This document shows, in pieces, positions 8,546 to 17,730 of a DNA stretch of 63,047 nt (position 1 is the first letter of the stretch; the number at the start of each line of letters is the position of its first letter). The DNA is taken from the NCBI RefSeq assembly GCF_000236565.1, contig NZ_AHAM01000032.1, positions 1-63,047 on the forward strand. Direction: 5' to 3'. The stretch comes from Mesorhizobium alhagi CCNWXJ12-2. Its GTDB lineage: Bacteria > Pseudomonadota > Alphaproteobacteria > Rhizobiales > Rhizobiaceae. A program made the position numbers and the translations under genes. Under the pieces are notes generated by a model that saw only the letters and a list, made by a program, of their open reading frames with translations, did not search any database and had not been told where the DNA came from.

Positions 8546-8830
8546 ATGAGATCTCGCAAGCTTGCCGTTGTCGCCTCCACCCTTCTGGCAATGTCGCTCG
8601 CCGGTTGCGCAACGAGCGAACAGCAGCAGCGCGCCGGTACCGGCGCATTGGTTGGCGCCGGCGTCGGCGCTCTCGCCGGCCAGGCCATCGGCGGCAACAC
8701 CAAATCGACGGTCGTGGGCGCGGGCGCGGGCGCACTTCTTGGCGCTGCCGTCGGTACTGCGACCACTCCACGTCCGCAATATTGCCGGTACCAGCGTTCG
8801 GATGGCTCGATCTACACCGCACCGTGCTAG
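8546..8830 (+). CDS. small glycine-zipper outer-membrane lipoprotein
   Basis: A 94-residue precursor with a lipoprotein signal peptide ending in the lipobox LAGC, lipidated at Cys21. The mature protein has glycine-zipper repeats (GALVGAGVGALAGQAIGG and GAGAGALLGAAVG, about residues 32-75), which form paired helices that insert into or span membranes, as in SlyB/RcpA-like 2TM-glycine-zipper lipoproteins. It ends with a short Tyr/Cys-containing tail (YCRYQRSDGSIYTAPC). It is monocistronic after the amtB terminator. A structural envelope role is likely; nothing more specific can be said. Confidence 0.8.
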   Translation: MRSRKLAVVASTLLAMSLAGCATSEQQQRAGTGALVGAGVGALAGQAIGGNTKSTVVGAGAGALLGAAVGTATTPRPQYCRYQRSDGSIYTAPC

Positions 8831-8907
8831 GCACCTGACCTGCCGGGCGGATCGGGCGCAGCATGTTCGCGCCTCCGGCCGCCCAGCCGCCTTTCAGCAA
8901 GAAGAAC

Positions 8908-8934
8908 CATCAAGCCGCCATCGGCGGCTTGATG
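8908..8934. terminator. 12-bp perfect hairpin after the lipoprotein gene
   Basis: catcaagccgcc (8908-8919) pairs perfectly with ggcggcttgatg (8923-8934) around a three-base loop. There is no U-run on the plus strand, so termination efficiency is doubtful. Confidence 0.5.
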
Positions 8935-9006
8935 AAAACGCGCCGTTTCGTGGGCGGAATGGCAAGCACGCGCTGCCGAGGCATAAGCCCCCGGGAAGAT
9001 GCATGG

Positions 9007-9021
9007 TTAATGCGCCCTTAA
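9007..9021 (+). promoter_or_regulatory. CtrA-type box upstream of ftsK
   Basis: TTAA-TGCGCCC-TTAA is an exact TTAA-N7-TTAA match, flanked by GG and CC so that the whole is an inverted repeat. It lies 80 bp upstream of the ftsK ATG. A GAATC (GANTC, CcrM methylation) site follows at 9047-9051. Confidence 0.7.
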
Positions 9022-9100
9022 CCTTCCCCCCGATAGGCTGGAAGCCGAATCTGCCCGAGATTTGTCGTCGGGCGCCATTTATTGCGGACGGGGAACGGGA

Positions 9101-11722
9101 ATGCGTTCAGCCACACAATTCGCGCTGACCGATACGGGGCACGGCTTTCAGGCATTTGCACGCCGGCAGGTTGGCCGCGCAGTCGGCCTGGCGCTTTTCG
9201 CCTTCGTCGCATTCGGCCTCGCCAGCCTCGGGACGTGGAACGTCGCCGATCCGAGTTTCAGCCATGCCACCGCAAATCCGGTGACCAATGCGATGGGCTA
9301 TCCCGGCGCGGTCTTTTCCGACCTTGCCATGCAATTCTACGGCCTGTCTTCGGTCGCCGCCCTCGTTCCGGCGGTGATCTGGGGGTTCTTTTTCGCCACG
9401 GCGCGCGGCGTCGACAAGATGCCGCGGCGGGCGCTGGCATGGTTCGGCGCTTCACTGCTGTTCGCTGCGATCGCCGGCTGCGTGATAGCGCCGCCGACCT
9501 GGCCGCTGCCCTCCGGATTGGGCGGCGTGTTCGGGGACATGGTGCTGAAGCTGCCGTCGCTTGCGACCGGCGGCTATCCGACGGGCTGGGTCGCCAGCCT
9601 GCTCGTCATGGTCTTTGCCGGCCCCGCAATCTGGCTTTCGGCTTACGGCTCGGGGCTGCTGTCGCGCCGCAACGGCTTTGCGCCGATGGATCAGGCGCCG
9701 CTCCGCGACGAGCGCGAGCCGGACAATCTGGTGCTCGGCAACGACGACGACGATGACGACGAAGGCGTCCTCGCCCTCGGCGCCATCACCCATTGGTGGC
9801 TCTCGATCCGGGCGTTCTTTCGCCGCCGGGCAGCAAATCGCCGCAGCCGCGATGACGGCTTCGATGAGATTCGCCCGCAGAGCGGCTGGCGGCGCGCCGC
9901 CGAGCGCGTCGAGTTTGCCGAGATGGCCGAAGCCAGGGTCAGCGCCAGGGGCCGTGCGCGGGTCGAGCCTGAATTCTTCGCGGCCATGGTGTCCGATGGA
10001 CGCGCCCCCTCCATCGACCCGGATGACGATGAGGTTGCGGATTTCTCGCCTGAGGTTGAAGGGCGCACCGGCAGCCCGCAGGCGCCGAATTTCCGCTCGC
10101 CTTCGCCGGTTCGGGTGGAAGGCCCCGCTCCACGTCCGGCGCCGGGCGCGCGGGTGCAGCGCGAGGCGCAGGCTTCGCTGATCGGTTCCTCCAAGTTCGA
10201 GATGCCGACGCTGCATTTCCTGAGCGAACCGAAGAACGTGGTGCGCGACGCTTCGCTGTCGAAAGACGCGCTGGAGCAGAATGCAAGGCTGCTCGAAGGC
10301 GTGCTGGAGGATTTCGGCGTCAAGGGCGAGATCATCCATGTTCGGCCGGGTCCAGTGGTGACGCTCTACGAATTGGAGCCGGCGCCGGGCATCAAATCGT
10401 CGCGCGTTATCGGCCTTGCCGACGACATTGCCCGTTCGATGAGCGCGATCGCCGCCCGCGTCGCCGTCGTGCCGGGCCGCAATGCCATCGGCATCGAACT
10501 GCCCAACGCCAAGCGCGAGACGGTCTATCTGCGCGAAATCCTGGCGAGCCGCGATTTCGAGACGACCAAGGCCAAGCTTGCGCTGGCGCTCGGCAAGACG
10601 ATCAATGGCGAGGCGGTGATCGTCGACATCGCCAAGATGCCGCACGTGCTCGTCGCCGGCACCACGGGCTCGGGCAAGTCGGTGGCGATCAACACCATGA
10701 TCCTGTCCTTGCTCTACCGTATGACACCGCAGGAGTGCCGGCTGATCATGATCGATCCGAAAATGCTGGAGCTGTCGGTCTATGACGGCATCCCGCATCT
10801 GCTCACCCCGGTGGTGACCGACCCGAAGAAGGCGGTCGTGGCGCTGAAGTGGACGGTGCGGGAGATGGAAGACCGCTACCGGAAGATGTCGAAGGTTGGC
10901 GTGCGCAACATCGAAGGATTCAACCAGCGCGTCGCTTTGGCCGAGAAGAAGGGCGAACGCATCTCGCGCACGGTCCAGACCGGCTTCGACAAGCAGACCG
11001 GCGAGGCCGTCTACGAAACGGAAAGTCTCGATCTCGAGCCGATGCCCTTCATCGTCGTCATCATCGACGAGATGGCCGACCTGATGATGGTCGCCGGCAA
11101 GGACATCGAAGGCGCAGTGCAACGGCTCGCGCAGATGGCGCGCGCGGCCGGCATCCATGTCATCATGGCGACGCAGCGGCCCTCCGTCGACGTCATCACC
11201 GGCACGATCAAGGCCAATTTCCCGACCCGCATCTCGTTCCAGGTCACCTCCAAGATCGACAGCCGCACCATCCTGGGCGAGCAGGGCGCCGAACAGCTGC
11301 TCGGCATGGGCGACATGCTCTACATGGCCGGCGGCGGGCGTATCCAGCGTGTGCACGGGCCTTTCGTTTCGGACGACGAGGTCGAGAAGGTGGTCGCCCA
11401 CCTCAAGCTGCAAGGCGTGCCCGAATATCTCGACGCGATCACTGAGGACGAGGACGAGGACGACGAGGACGGAGGTTCGCGGCCGGGCGGCGGCTCCGGC
11501 GGAGGCAATTTCGAGGATTCCGATGATCCTTACGATCAGGCGGTCTCGGTGGTGCTGCGGGACGGCAAAGCCTCTACAAGCTACATCCAGCGCCGGCTCG
11601 GCATCGGCTATAACCGCGCCGCCTCGATCATCGAAAAGATGGAGAGGGAAGGCATCGTCGGCCCAGCCAACCACGCCGGAAAGCGTGAAATCCTGGTGCC
11701 GACCGAGGAGGACAAGTTCTAG
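9101..11722 (+). CDS. ftsK: DNA translocase FtsK
   Basis: An 873-residue FtsK/SpoIIIE-family DNA pump that anchors at the division septum and moves chromosome ends to dif for XerCD resolution. The N-terminal ~200 residues form four or so membrane helices, followed by an acidic, low-complexity linker. The RecA-like motor carries Walker A GTTGSGKS at about 520-527 and the Walker B segment [10 protein letters not shown] around 656. A C-terminal winged-helix gamma domain ([17 protein letters not shown]) recognises orienting DNA motifs. The ATG at 9101 follows ggggaacggga; an upstream TTG at 9062 is unlikely. A CtrA-type box upstream suggests cell-cycle timing. Confidence 0.96.
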   Translation: MRSATQFALTDTGHGFQAFARRQVGRAVGLALFAFVAFGLASLGTWNVADPSFSHATANPVTNAMGYPGAVFSDLAMQFYGLSSVAALVPAVIWGFFFATARGVDKMPRRALAWFGASLLFAAIAGCVIAPPTWPLPSGLGGVFGDMVLKLPSLATGGYPTGWVASLLVMVFAGPAIWLSAYGSGLLSRRNGFAPMDQAPLRDEREPDNLVLGNDDDDDDEGVLALGAITHWWLSIRAFFRRRAANRRSRDDGFDEIRPQSGWRRAAERVEFAEMAEARVSARGRARVEPEFFAAMVSDGRAPSIDPDDDEVADFSPEVEGRTGSPQAPNFRSPSPVRVEGPAPRPAPGARVQREAQASLIGSSKFEMPTLHFLSEPKNVVRDASLSKDALEQNARLLEGVLEDFGVKGEIIHVRPGPVVTLYELEPAPGIKSSRVIGLADDIARSMSAIAARVAVVPGRNAIGIELPNAKRETVYLREILASRDFETTKAKLALALGKTINGEAVIVDIAKMPHVLVAGTTGSGKSVAINTMILSLLYRMTPQECRLIMIDPKMLELSVYDGIPHLLTPVVTDPKKAVVALKWTVREMEDRYRKMSKVGVRNIEGFNQRVALAEKKGERISRTVQTGFDKQTGEAVYETESLDLEPMPFIVVIIDEMADLMMVAGKDIEGAVQRLAQMARAAGIHVIMATQRPSVDVITGTIKANFPTRISFQVTSKIDSRTILGEQGAEQLLGMGDMLYMAGGGRIQRVHGPFVSDDEVEKVVAHLKLQGVPEYLDAITEDEDEDDEDGGSRPGGGSGGGNFEDSDDPYDQAVSVVLRDGKASTSYIQRRLGIGYNRAASIIEKMEREGIVGPANHAGKREILVPTEEDKF

Positions 11723-11783
11723 CCGCTCTTGCCGCCGCCAAACTTAAGCCCAACTAACTCAATATCGACAGGCGCAAGTTTTG

Positions 11784-12497
11784 ATGAACGCGAAAGTGAC
11801 CACAGTCATGACAAACGACATCCTGAATCCGACCCGCGGCTCCGCGACGCGACGTGCATTTCTTGGTCTGGCCCTCTTCGCCGCGGGTGGTTTCGCCATC
11901 CAGTCGGCCGCCGGCCTCGGCCTTGTCTCCCCGGCCCATGCTGCGGCCTCCGAAGCGGCGCAGAAGATCGCCGACCACTTTGCCAGTGTCCGCACCATGA
12001 CCGGCGAATTCGTGCAGTTCGGGCCGCGCGGCGAACAGACCGGTGGCAAGTTCTACATTGAACGCCCGGGCAAGATCCGCTTCAACTATGAAGGCTCATC
12101 GGGTTTCAAGGTAATCTCCGACGGGCAATCGGTCGTGCTCGACAACAAGAAAATGAATACGATGGACCTCTATCCGCTGTCGAAGACGCCGCTCAAGCTG
12201 CTGCTCGATGAGCGCATCGACCTGTCCGGCAATAAGGTCAGGAGCGTCAAGGAAGAGGACGATCTGACGACGATCCAGCTCGCCGACAAATCGGTCTTCG
12301 GCAATTCGCGCATCACCATGATGTTCGATCCGAAATCCTACGATCTGCGCCAGTGGACCATAACCGACGCGCAGGGCAAGGACACGACGGTGATGATCTT
12401 CAACGTACAGCAGGGCGTGAAGATCGATCAGGACCTGTTCAAGATCGACTACAAGCGCAATATCGATCTGAACAAGAAGAGGCATTCGAGCCGCTAG
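11784..12497 (+). CDS. lolA: outer-membrane lipoprotein carrier LolA, with a twin-arginine-like signal
   Basis: A 237-residue precursor of the periplasmic chaperone that takes lipoproteins from LolCDE to the outer membrane. The core family pattern is present: FASVRTMTGEFVQFGPRG, GKFYIERPGKIRFNYE, and the C-terminal DLFKIDYK. The signal peptide is unusual in carrying TRRAFLG (about residues 22-28) before the hydrophobic core and an AHA site near residue 53, a twin-arginine pattern instead of the plain Sec signal of E. coli LolA. It lies 61 bp after ftsK on the same strand, the order found in many proteobacteria. Confidence 0.9.
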   Translation: MNAKVTTVMTNDILNPTRGSATRRAFLGLALFAAGGFAIQSAAGLGLVSPAHAAASEAAQKIADHFASVRTMTGEFVQFGPRGEQTGGKFYIERPGKIRFNYEGSSGFKVISDGQSVVLDNKKMNTMDLYPLSKTPLKLLLDERIDLSGNKVRSVKEEDDLTTIQLADKSVFGNSRITMMFDPKSYDLRQWTITDAQGKDTTVMIFNVQQGVKIDQDLFKIDYKRNIDLNKKRHSSR

Positions 12498-12515
12498 CAG
12501 ACTTGGCGCTAGGAT

Positions 12516-12552
12516 CGCTCCCGGGCTTTAACTGTGGAAAGGCCCGGGAGCG
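12516..12552 (+). terminator. hairpin between lolA and xth
   Basis: cgctcccgggc (12516-12526) pairs with gcccgggagcg (12542-12552) around a 15-base loop. It is not followed by a U-run, so it is at most a weak terminator of lolA. Confidence 0.4.
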
Positions 12553-12633
12553 CCCGCTTGATTGGGCGGCCTGCTTGTAATCCAAGCGCCGCGCTGCCAG
12601 TTTCCGGACCTTGTCTTTCGTCCGGATCTCCTC

Positions 12634-13440
12634 ATGACATTCACCATCGCCACCTGGAACATCAATTCCGTACGGCTGCGCATGCCGATCATCGAGCGGC
12701 TTCTGCTCGAGCGCGCGCCCGACATTTTGTGTCTTCAGGAAACGAAATGTCCCGACGATCTGTTTCCTTTCGCGGCGTTTCGAAAGCTCGGCTATGAGCA
12801 CATCTCGATCAGCGGTCAGAAAGGCTATCATGGCGTGGCGACAATCGCCCGCCGGCCGATCGAAACTATCGAGAAGCGCGATTTCTGCGTGAAGGGCGAC
12901 TGCCGGCATCTTTCGGTGCGCATAGCTGCCGGTGGCAAGTCGCTTCTGGTGCACAATTTCTACGTTCCGGCCGGAGGCGACGAACCCGATCCGGAGATCA
13001 ACTGGAAGTTCCGCCATAAGCTTGATTTCGTTTCCGAAATGAATGCAATCCGAGCCGAACATGACGAACTTTCCGGATCGCTTCTGGTTGGCGACCTGAA
13101 CATCGCGCCGCTCGAACACGATGTCTGGTCGCACAAGCAGCTTCTCAATGTCGTCAGCCATACGCCTGTGGAGACCGAAAGCTTCGAAGCGATGCGCAAA
13201 GCCGGCGACTGGGTGGACCTGATGCGGCTCAATGTGCCGCTCGACCAGAAGCTCTATACCTGGTGGAGCTACCGCGCCCAGGACTGGGAGCTCTCGAACC
13301 GCGGACGCCGCCTCGACCATGTCTGGTCGTCGCCAAACCTGGCAGCAAGCCTCTCCGGCATCGAGATCCTGCGCGAAGCGCGCGGTTGGGACCGGCCGTC
13401 CGACCATGTGCCGGTTATTGCGCGGTTCGATCTCGATTGA
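12634..13440 (+). CDS. xth: exodeoxyribonuclease III
   Basis: A 268-residue ExoIII/AP-endonuclease of the EEP fold that cleaves abasic sites and trims 3' ends in base excision repair. Motifs in order are IATWNINSVRLR, LQETKC with Glu36, the NFYVPAGG loop, GDLNIAP, RRLDHVW and the C-terminal SDHVPV with catalytic His. The ATG at 12634 begins the conserved strand MTFTIATWN; the open frame upstream is not homologous. It ends 6 bp from the converging cyclic-nucleotide-binding gene. Confidence 0.94.
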   Translation: MTFTIATWNINSVRLRMPIIERLLLERAPDILCLQETKCPDDLFPFAAFRKLGYEHISISGQKGYHGVATIARRPIETIEKRDFCVKGDCRHLSVRIAAGGKSLLVHNFYVPAGGDEPDPEINWKFRHKLDFVSEMNAIRAEHDELSGSLLVGDLNIAPLEHDVWSHKQLLNVVSHTPVETESFEAMRKAGDWVDLMRLNVPLDQKLYTWWSYRAQDWELSNRGRRLDHVWSSPNLAASLSGIEILREARGWDRPSDHVPVIARFDLD

Positions 13441-13446
13441 GAGACT

Positions 13447-13902
13447 TTAGCTCTCGAAACGTGCGGCAACTTCTTCGATGCGGCGCACGAGCGCCTGCAG
13501 ATCGTCAACGATGCGCTGGCGCAGCGTGATTGCGAGATCGGGGTACTCTTCCAGGATGCGGTGGAACATCTTGCGGTTCAGCCGCAGGATTTCGGCGTCG
13601 GTTGCAGCCGCGGCGCTTGTAAGCCTTCTTGTATCGGCGATCAGGGCCAGTTCGCCCAGCATTGCGCCGGCCTCGGCCGTGCCGACGGGAATGCGCTGGT
13701 CGCCCTGTTCGCGAAACAGGCTTATCGTCCCCTTGATCACGACATAGGCGGAGTCGGCCTCGTCGTCCTCGCGATAGAGCTTTCTGTCGGCCGCAAGGTG
13801 CATGGTTTCGGCGCCGAAGGCGAGCAGACGCAGCTGTTCCTGGCTGAAGCCCTCAAAAAGCCTCACGCCGGACAGGATGCGAATTTCGTCATCCAGCGCC
13901 AT
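13447..13902 (-). CDS. single-domain cyclic-nucleotide-binding protein
   Basis: A 151-residue protein that is almost entirely one cNMP-binding (Crp-like) beta-roll: FEGFSQEQLRLLAFG, YVVIKGTISLF, GAMLGELALIADTRR and a helical tail. The phosphate-binding-cassette segment GELALIADTRRLTS resembles GE-x-AL-x6-R. There is no DNA-binding domain, so it is a sensor or regulatory subunit rather than a Crp/Fnr factor. It lies 64 bp downstream of the response regulator on the same strand. As I recall, the Brucella otpR operon has the same pairing with a protein annotated as a cAMP-dependent kinase regulatory subunit. Confidence 0.82.
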   Translation of the reverse strand: MALDDEIRILSGVRLFEGFSQEQLRLLAFGAETMHLAADRKLYREDDEADSAYVVIKGTISLFREQGDQRIPVGTAEAGAMLGELALIADTRRLTSAAAATDAEILRLNRKMFHRILEEYPDLAITLRQRIVDDLQALVRRIEEVAARFES

Positions 13903-13966
13903 TGTGTCCCCGATTCACGGCGCCGATCCCTCCCTCCTTCGACGGCCCCCACCGCCGAAGAACCGG

Positions 13967-14650
13967 TTACGGAACCAGCTTGTATCCGCCGCTTTCTGTC
14001 ACAAGAATTTCTGCATTGGAAGGATCGCGCTCGATCTTCTGGCGAAGCCGGTAAACGTGCGTCTCCAAAGTGTGCGTGGTGACGCCGGAATTGTAGCCCC
14101 AGACCTCCTCGAGAAGGATGTCGCGGGTCACCACTTTCTGGTCGGCGCGATAGAGATATTTAATGATCGAGGCTTCCTTTTCGGTAAGCCGGACCTTTGC
14201 CCCACGCTGGTCGATCAGCAGCTTCTGGCTGGGCTTGAACGTATAGGGACCGACCGAAAAGGTAGCGTCCTCGCTCTGCTCGTGCTGGCGCAGCTGGGCG
14301 CGGATGCGGGCGAGCAGGACGGCGAAGCGAAACGGCTTGGTTACGTAATCGTTGGCGCCCGCCTCAAGACCCAGAATGGTGTCGGAATCGGTGTCGTGGG
14401 CAGTCAGCATGATGATAGGGGCCTTGTAACCACCCTTGCGCAGAAGCTTGACGGCTTCGCGACCGTCCATGTCCGGTAGCCCCACATCCATTACCAGGAG
14501 ATCGATGAGCCCGGCGCGGGCTACCGCAACGCCCTTGGCCGCGGTGGCTTCCTGCAAGACGTCGAATTCCTCGTAGAGAGACAGTTGCTCAACAAGTGTG
14601 GTGCGCAGGTCGTCATCGTCGTCAACAATCAGGATGGTTCGGGATGTCAT
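13967..14650 (-). CDS. OmpR-family response regulator, CenR/OtpR-like
   Basis: A 227-residue two-component regulator. The receiver domain (about 1-120) has the acidic pocket IVDDDDD at 8-14, phospho-acceptor Asp55 (VMDVGLPDMDG), Thr83 and Lys105 (VTKPF). A winged-helix effector domain follows (LTEKEASIIKYLYR, VTRDILLEEVWGY, THTLETHVYRLRQKIE). Length and the cNMP-binding partner gene fit the alphaproteobacterial cell-envelope regulator CenR, called OtpR in Brucella; this identification is from memory. No histidine kinase is adjacent. A divergent L,D-transpeptidase gene shares its upstream region. Confidence 0.85.
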   Translation of the reverse strand: MTSRTILIVDDDDDLRTTLVEQLSLYEEFDVLQEATAAKGVAVARAGLIDLLVMDVGLPDMDGREAVKLLRKGGYKAPIIMLTAHDTDSDTILGLEAGANDYVTKPFRFAVLLARIRAQLRQHEQSEDATFSVGPYTFKPSQKLLIDQRGAKVRLTEKEASIIKYLYRADQKVVTRDILLEEVWGYNSGVTTHTLETHVYRLRQKIERDPSNAEILVTESGGYKLVP

Positions 14651-14727
14651 GGATCAATCCGTTGTTTCTAAAAGAAAATTCTATTGACCGTTCATCGTTT
14701 ATGCGGAACGTAGCCGTCGGAACAGCC

Positions 14728-14740
14728 AATCACGGTGATT
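14728..14740. promoter_or_regulatory. palindrome AATCAC-G-GTGATT between the regulator and L,D-transpeptidase genes
   Basis: A perfect 6+6 inverted repeat around one base, located between the divergent starts at 14650 and 14750. It could be an operator for either gene, including autoregulation, but no consensus was matched. Confidence 0.35.
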
Positions 14741-14749
14741 TGCTTCACA

Positions 14750-15328
14750 ATGCGATCATACTCTAAAAAACGTGAACGCAATGGGGCCGGGGCAAAATTA
14801 CGGGGCGGCCTTTCGGCGCTGACCGTGCGGGCGAAGCCGGGCGACCGCTGCAAAGGGCTCCTGAATGTCGGCGGGACGGTGTTTCCGTGCGCTCTTGGCC
14901 GCGGCGGCATATCCTCGCGCAAGCGCGAAGGCGATGGCGCGACACCGCTGGCGCGCATGCGCATCCTCTCAGGCTACTTTCGCCGCGACCGGTTTGCGCC
15001 CGGCAATTCGCGGTTGGCCATGACCCCGATCGATGCGTCCCTCGGCTGGTGCGAGGTTCCGGACGATCGCAACTACAACCGTCCGGTGAAGCTGCCTTAT
15101 GCCGCCAGCCACGAACACATGCTGCGCGAAGACAGGCTCTACGATGTCTGCATCGTGCTCGACTGGAACATCGCACCGCGCCGGCGCGGACGCGGCAGCG
15201 CCATCTTCTTCCATCTCGCAAGGCCGGGATTCACACCGACGCAAGGCTGCGTCGCGGTTACGGCCAAGGTGATGGCCCGGCTGTTGCCCGCTCTTTCGAA
15301 CCGGACGGTGCTGACCGTTACGCGATAG
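14750..15328 (+). CDS. YkuD-domain L,D-transpeptidase family protein
   Basis: A 192-residue protein with the YkuD catalytic signature HLARPGFTPTQGCVAV, giving His155 and nucleophile Cys167. The N-terminal block (FPCALGRGGISSRKREGDGATPL) is the usual substrate-groove start of this subfamily. L,D-transpeptidases make 3-3 peptidoglycan cross-links or attach proteins to the wall. No signal peptide is evident, a known feature of this short subgroup; the start could be the ATG at 14750 or the GTG at 14735, neither with a strong ribosome site. It is divergent from the envelope-type regulator. Confidence 0.83.
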   Translation: MRSYSKKRERNGAGAKLRGGLSALTVRAKPGDRCKGLLNVGGTVFPCALGRGGISSRKREGDGATPLARMRILSGYFRRDRFAPGNSRLAMTPIDASLGWCEVPDDRNYNRPVKLPYAASHEHMLREDRLYDVCIVLDWNIAPRRRGRGSAIFFHLARPGFTPTQGCVAVTAKVMARLLPALSNRTVLTVTR

Positions 15329-15346
15329 TGCGCCCTGGCTAAGGCC

Positions 15347-16888
15347 CTAACGATCCGAAACGATCTTGACCTTGTCGCCGGCAGACACCGTCGCCCCCGG
15401 CGATAGCGCGTTGAGCAGCCGGAACAGTTCCAGCTTCTTGTCGACCCCGGCCATCTGGGCGGAAAGCGAGCCGACCGTGTCGCCGGGCCTGACGGTGACG
15501 ACGCGGATGCGCAGCGGCTTGAGAGCTGCCTTTTCGCTGGCGCTCAGCGCCTTGAAGCTGCCGCTCACCGCCCGCGCGACCGGGTCGAGCGAGGTGTTGG
15601 CCAAGGGCGCGGCCGTCAGCAGCCGATAGACCTGGCCGCCAGCGCGGATGACCGTGATATCGAACTGCCAGCCTTCGGCGCGGGCGCTGGCTACCGCCGC
15701 CTGGTTGCCGTTGATGGTCACGGCGCGCACGCTGGCCTCGTCCAGGCCGGCGACCCAGCCGCTGCGGACGTAGTCGGCGAGCGATACGTTGGCGTCGATC
15801 GAGACTCCGTCGAAGCGGATCGCCATGTCGCCCGGGCCGGTGGCGGTGACCGCCGCGGCCGAGTTGTCAATGACGAAACCGGCCGGCACCGAGAACGAGA
15901 CGCCGAGCCGTGGATGCATGAATGTGTTGCCGCGCACATAGCCTTCTTCCGGCGTGTCGCCGAACAGCAGCCCGTCGATACCGGCCAGAAACGAATCCCG
16001 GTCGGTCACGCCGGTGCCCTGCGTGCCGAACTGGCGGGCATGGCGCTGGGCGAGATCGATGCGCTGCGGCGCGTTGGGGTGGCTGGCGAGGAAGTCGAGG
16101 TTCGGGTCGGTCGCGCCGCTGACGCTGCGCATCTCGCTGTAGGCGGCCATCGATTGCAGGAAGCGACCCGCCGCGAACGGGTCGAAGCCAGCCTGCCCGC
16201 TGGCCTTGATGCCGATTGCGTCGGCCTCAAGTTCCTGGTTGCGCGAGAATTGCGCCAGGCGAAGCTTGCCGCGGATCAGCGCCACGTTGGCGTTCGGGTT
16301 TTCGCCGAGAACATCGGTGACCACCTTGGTCGCCAGTACCTCCTCGGCTTCCTTCTGCTGGCGCTGCAGGCCGTGATTTGCGGTGACATGGCCCATTTCA
16401 TGGGCGATGACGGCGGCGAGTTCGGCCGAATCATTGGCCAGCGCCAGCAGCCCGCGCGTCACATAGAGATAGCCGCCCGGCAACGCGAAGGCGTTGACGT
16501 TCGGAGAGTTGAGGATGGTTATGCGGTAGGCCTGGGTCGGGTTGCCGGAAACGGTGGTCAGATTGCCGACCACCTTGGCCACCATGCGCTCGAGCTTGGG
16601 ATCGGAATATTCGCCGCCATAGGTGGCGAGAATGCGCGGGTGCTGCGATCGCGCGAGTTCGGCCAGCCTGTCGTTGCGCGAGACATTGTCGACCGTGACA
16701 GGATTGTTGGAAGGCTGGAAGGCGGATTCCTTGATGTCGGGCGTCATCGACTGGCAGCCCGTGACGAGCGCGGCCAACGCCACCGCTATGCCGAAGCGCG
16801 CAGTGATGCGCACCGGCTTAGGCGAGATCGCTTCCGTGGTCGGGCAAGTCGGCAGAACGCGTTCCTTTCTCGCGGCAATCCGGAGCAT
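15347..16888 (-). CDS. M48-family metalloprotease lipoprotein with C-terminal LysM-like domain
   Basis: A 513-residue BepA-type zinc protease. An N-terminal stretch precedes the hydrophobic segment and lipobox LVTGC (Cys45), so the mature enzyme is probably tethered in the periplasm. The catalytic motif HEMGH is at 163-167 and a third ligand Glu is in NQELEAD near 221. After the protease core comes a domain of unknown role, then a C-terminal LysM-like region (VRPGDTVGSLSAQM to GDKVKIVSD, about 460-513) that may bind peptidoglycan. Likely involved in outer-membrane protein quality control. The long n-region means the true start could lie further in. Confidence 0.88.
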   Translation of the reverse strand: MLRIAARKERVLPTCPTTEAISPKPVRITARFGIAVALAALVTGCQSMTPDIKESAFQPSNNPVTVDNVSRNDRLAELARSQHPRILATYGGEYSDPKLERMVAKVVGNLTTVSGNPTQAYRITILNSPNVNAFALPGGYLYVTRGLLALANDSAELAAVIAHEMGHVTANHGLQRQQKEAEEVLATKVVTDVLGENPNANVALIRGKLRLAQFSRNQELEADAIGIKASGQAGFDPFAAGRFLQSMAAYSEMRSVSGATDPNLDFLASHPNAPQRIDLAQRHARQFGTQGTGVTDRDSFLAGIDGLLFGDTPEEGYVRGNTFMHPRLGVSFSVPAGFVIDNSAAAVTATGPGDMAIRFDGVSIDANVSLADYVRSGWVAGLDEASVRAVTINGNQAAVASARAEGWQFDITVIRAGGQVYRLLTAAPLANTSLDPVARAVSGSFKALSASEKAALKPLRIRVVTVRPGDTVGSLSAQMAGVDKKLELFRLLNALSPGATVSAGDKVKIVSDR

Positions 16889-17007
16889 GATGACTGATCA
16901 ACGTTACATGGACCTGAACAAGAACCGCATATGCAAATCACGCAGGAAAGTTCAAGCGCGGTTTGCCTGCAAATTATGTCGTCTTCCAGGCATTTCGGGC
17001 GGGAGAG

Positions 17008-17730
17008 CTACGTTTGTTCCGTACCGATATAATGCCTGAACGCCGCAGGTCCATCCGGCCCGAAGAAAAACTCCGTCTCGCCTGTCGCGGCGACGGTTCC
17101 ATTGTCGAGGAAAATCATGCGCTGCGCAACGCGGCGCGCGTCCTCTGGCCGGTGGGTGACGAGAACCACGGTCATCTCGCGCTCTTCATGCACGCCCCGG
17201 ACAAGATCGAGCATGTCGTCGCGCAACGCCGGGCCGAGCGCCGCGAAAGGCTCGTCGAGGAGCAGGACAGGGCGGTCGCGCACCAGCACGCGAGCCAGAG
17301 CCACGCGCTGGCGCTCGCCGCCGGAAAGCTCGCGCGGCAGGCGTTTCTCCTTGCCGGCAAGGCCGGTGCGGGCGAGTGCGCCGGCGATCGCTTCGCGATC
17401 TTCGGCTGTCAACCTGAGCGCCGGCGAGCGACCGAGCCCAACATTTTGCTCTACGCTCAGATGCGCAAACAGATTGTTCTCCTGGAACACCATCGATACC
17501 GGCCGTGTGGCGGGCTCGAGGCTGGTGACGTCCATCCCGCCGATCAGGATGCGGCCCGCCTGCGGCGTCTCGAAGCCGGCTACCAGATTGAGCAGCGTCG
17601 ATTTCCCGGAACCGCTGGGGCCCATCACCGCAGTGATGGCGGACGCTTCGATCGCGGCGTCGAAATTCATCACGGCCTCGCCATAGCTGAAGGCGACATG
17701 GTCAAGCTGGATTGCAGCGCCAGTGGTCAT
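17008..17730 (-). CDS. thiQ: thiamine ABC transporter ATP-binding protein
   Basis: A 240-residue ABC ATPase. Walker [10 protein letters not shown] is at 37-45, the signature [15 protein letters not shown] near 135-150, and Walker [13 protein letters not shown] follows. Assignment to thiamine uptake rests on context: its start overlaps the thiP stop by four bases (ATGA), and the operon is headed by a TPP riboswitch and thiB. It powers the ThiP channel at the cytoplasmic face of the inner membrane. Confidence 0.92.
   Translation of the reverse strand: MTTGAAIQLDHVAFSYGEAVMNFDAAIEASAITAVMGPSGSGKSTLLNLVAGFETPQAGRILIGGMDVTSLEPATRPVSMVFQENNLFAHLSVEQNVGLGRSPALRLTAEDREAIAGALARTGLAGKEKRLPRELSGGERQRVALARVLVRDRPVLLLDEPFAALGPALRDDMLDLVRGVHEEREMTVVLVTHRPEDARRVAQRMIFLDNGTVAATGETEFFFGPDGPAAFRHYIGTEQT

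Noticed and set aside
9452-11674. 740-codon minus-strand frame opposite ftsK
   Set aside because: Antisense shadow; composition is His/Arg/Asp-rich and featureless, while the plus strand encodes intact FtsK.
11744-11758. TTAA-N7-TAAC upstream of lolA
   Set aside because: The second half-site is not TTAA, and lolA is likely read through from ftsK, so it is not counted as a CtrA box.
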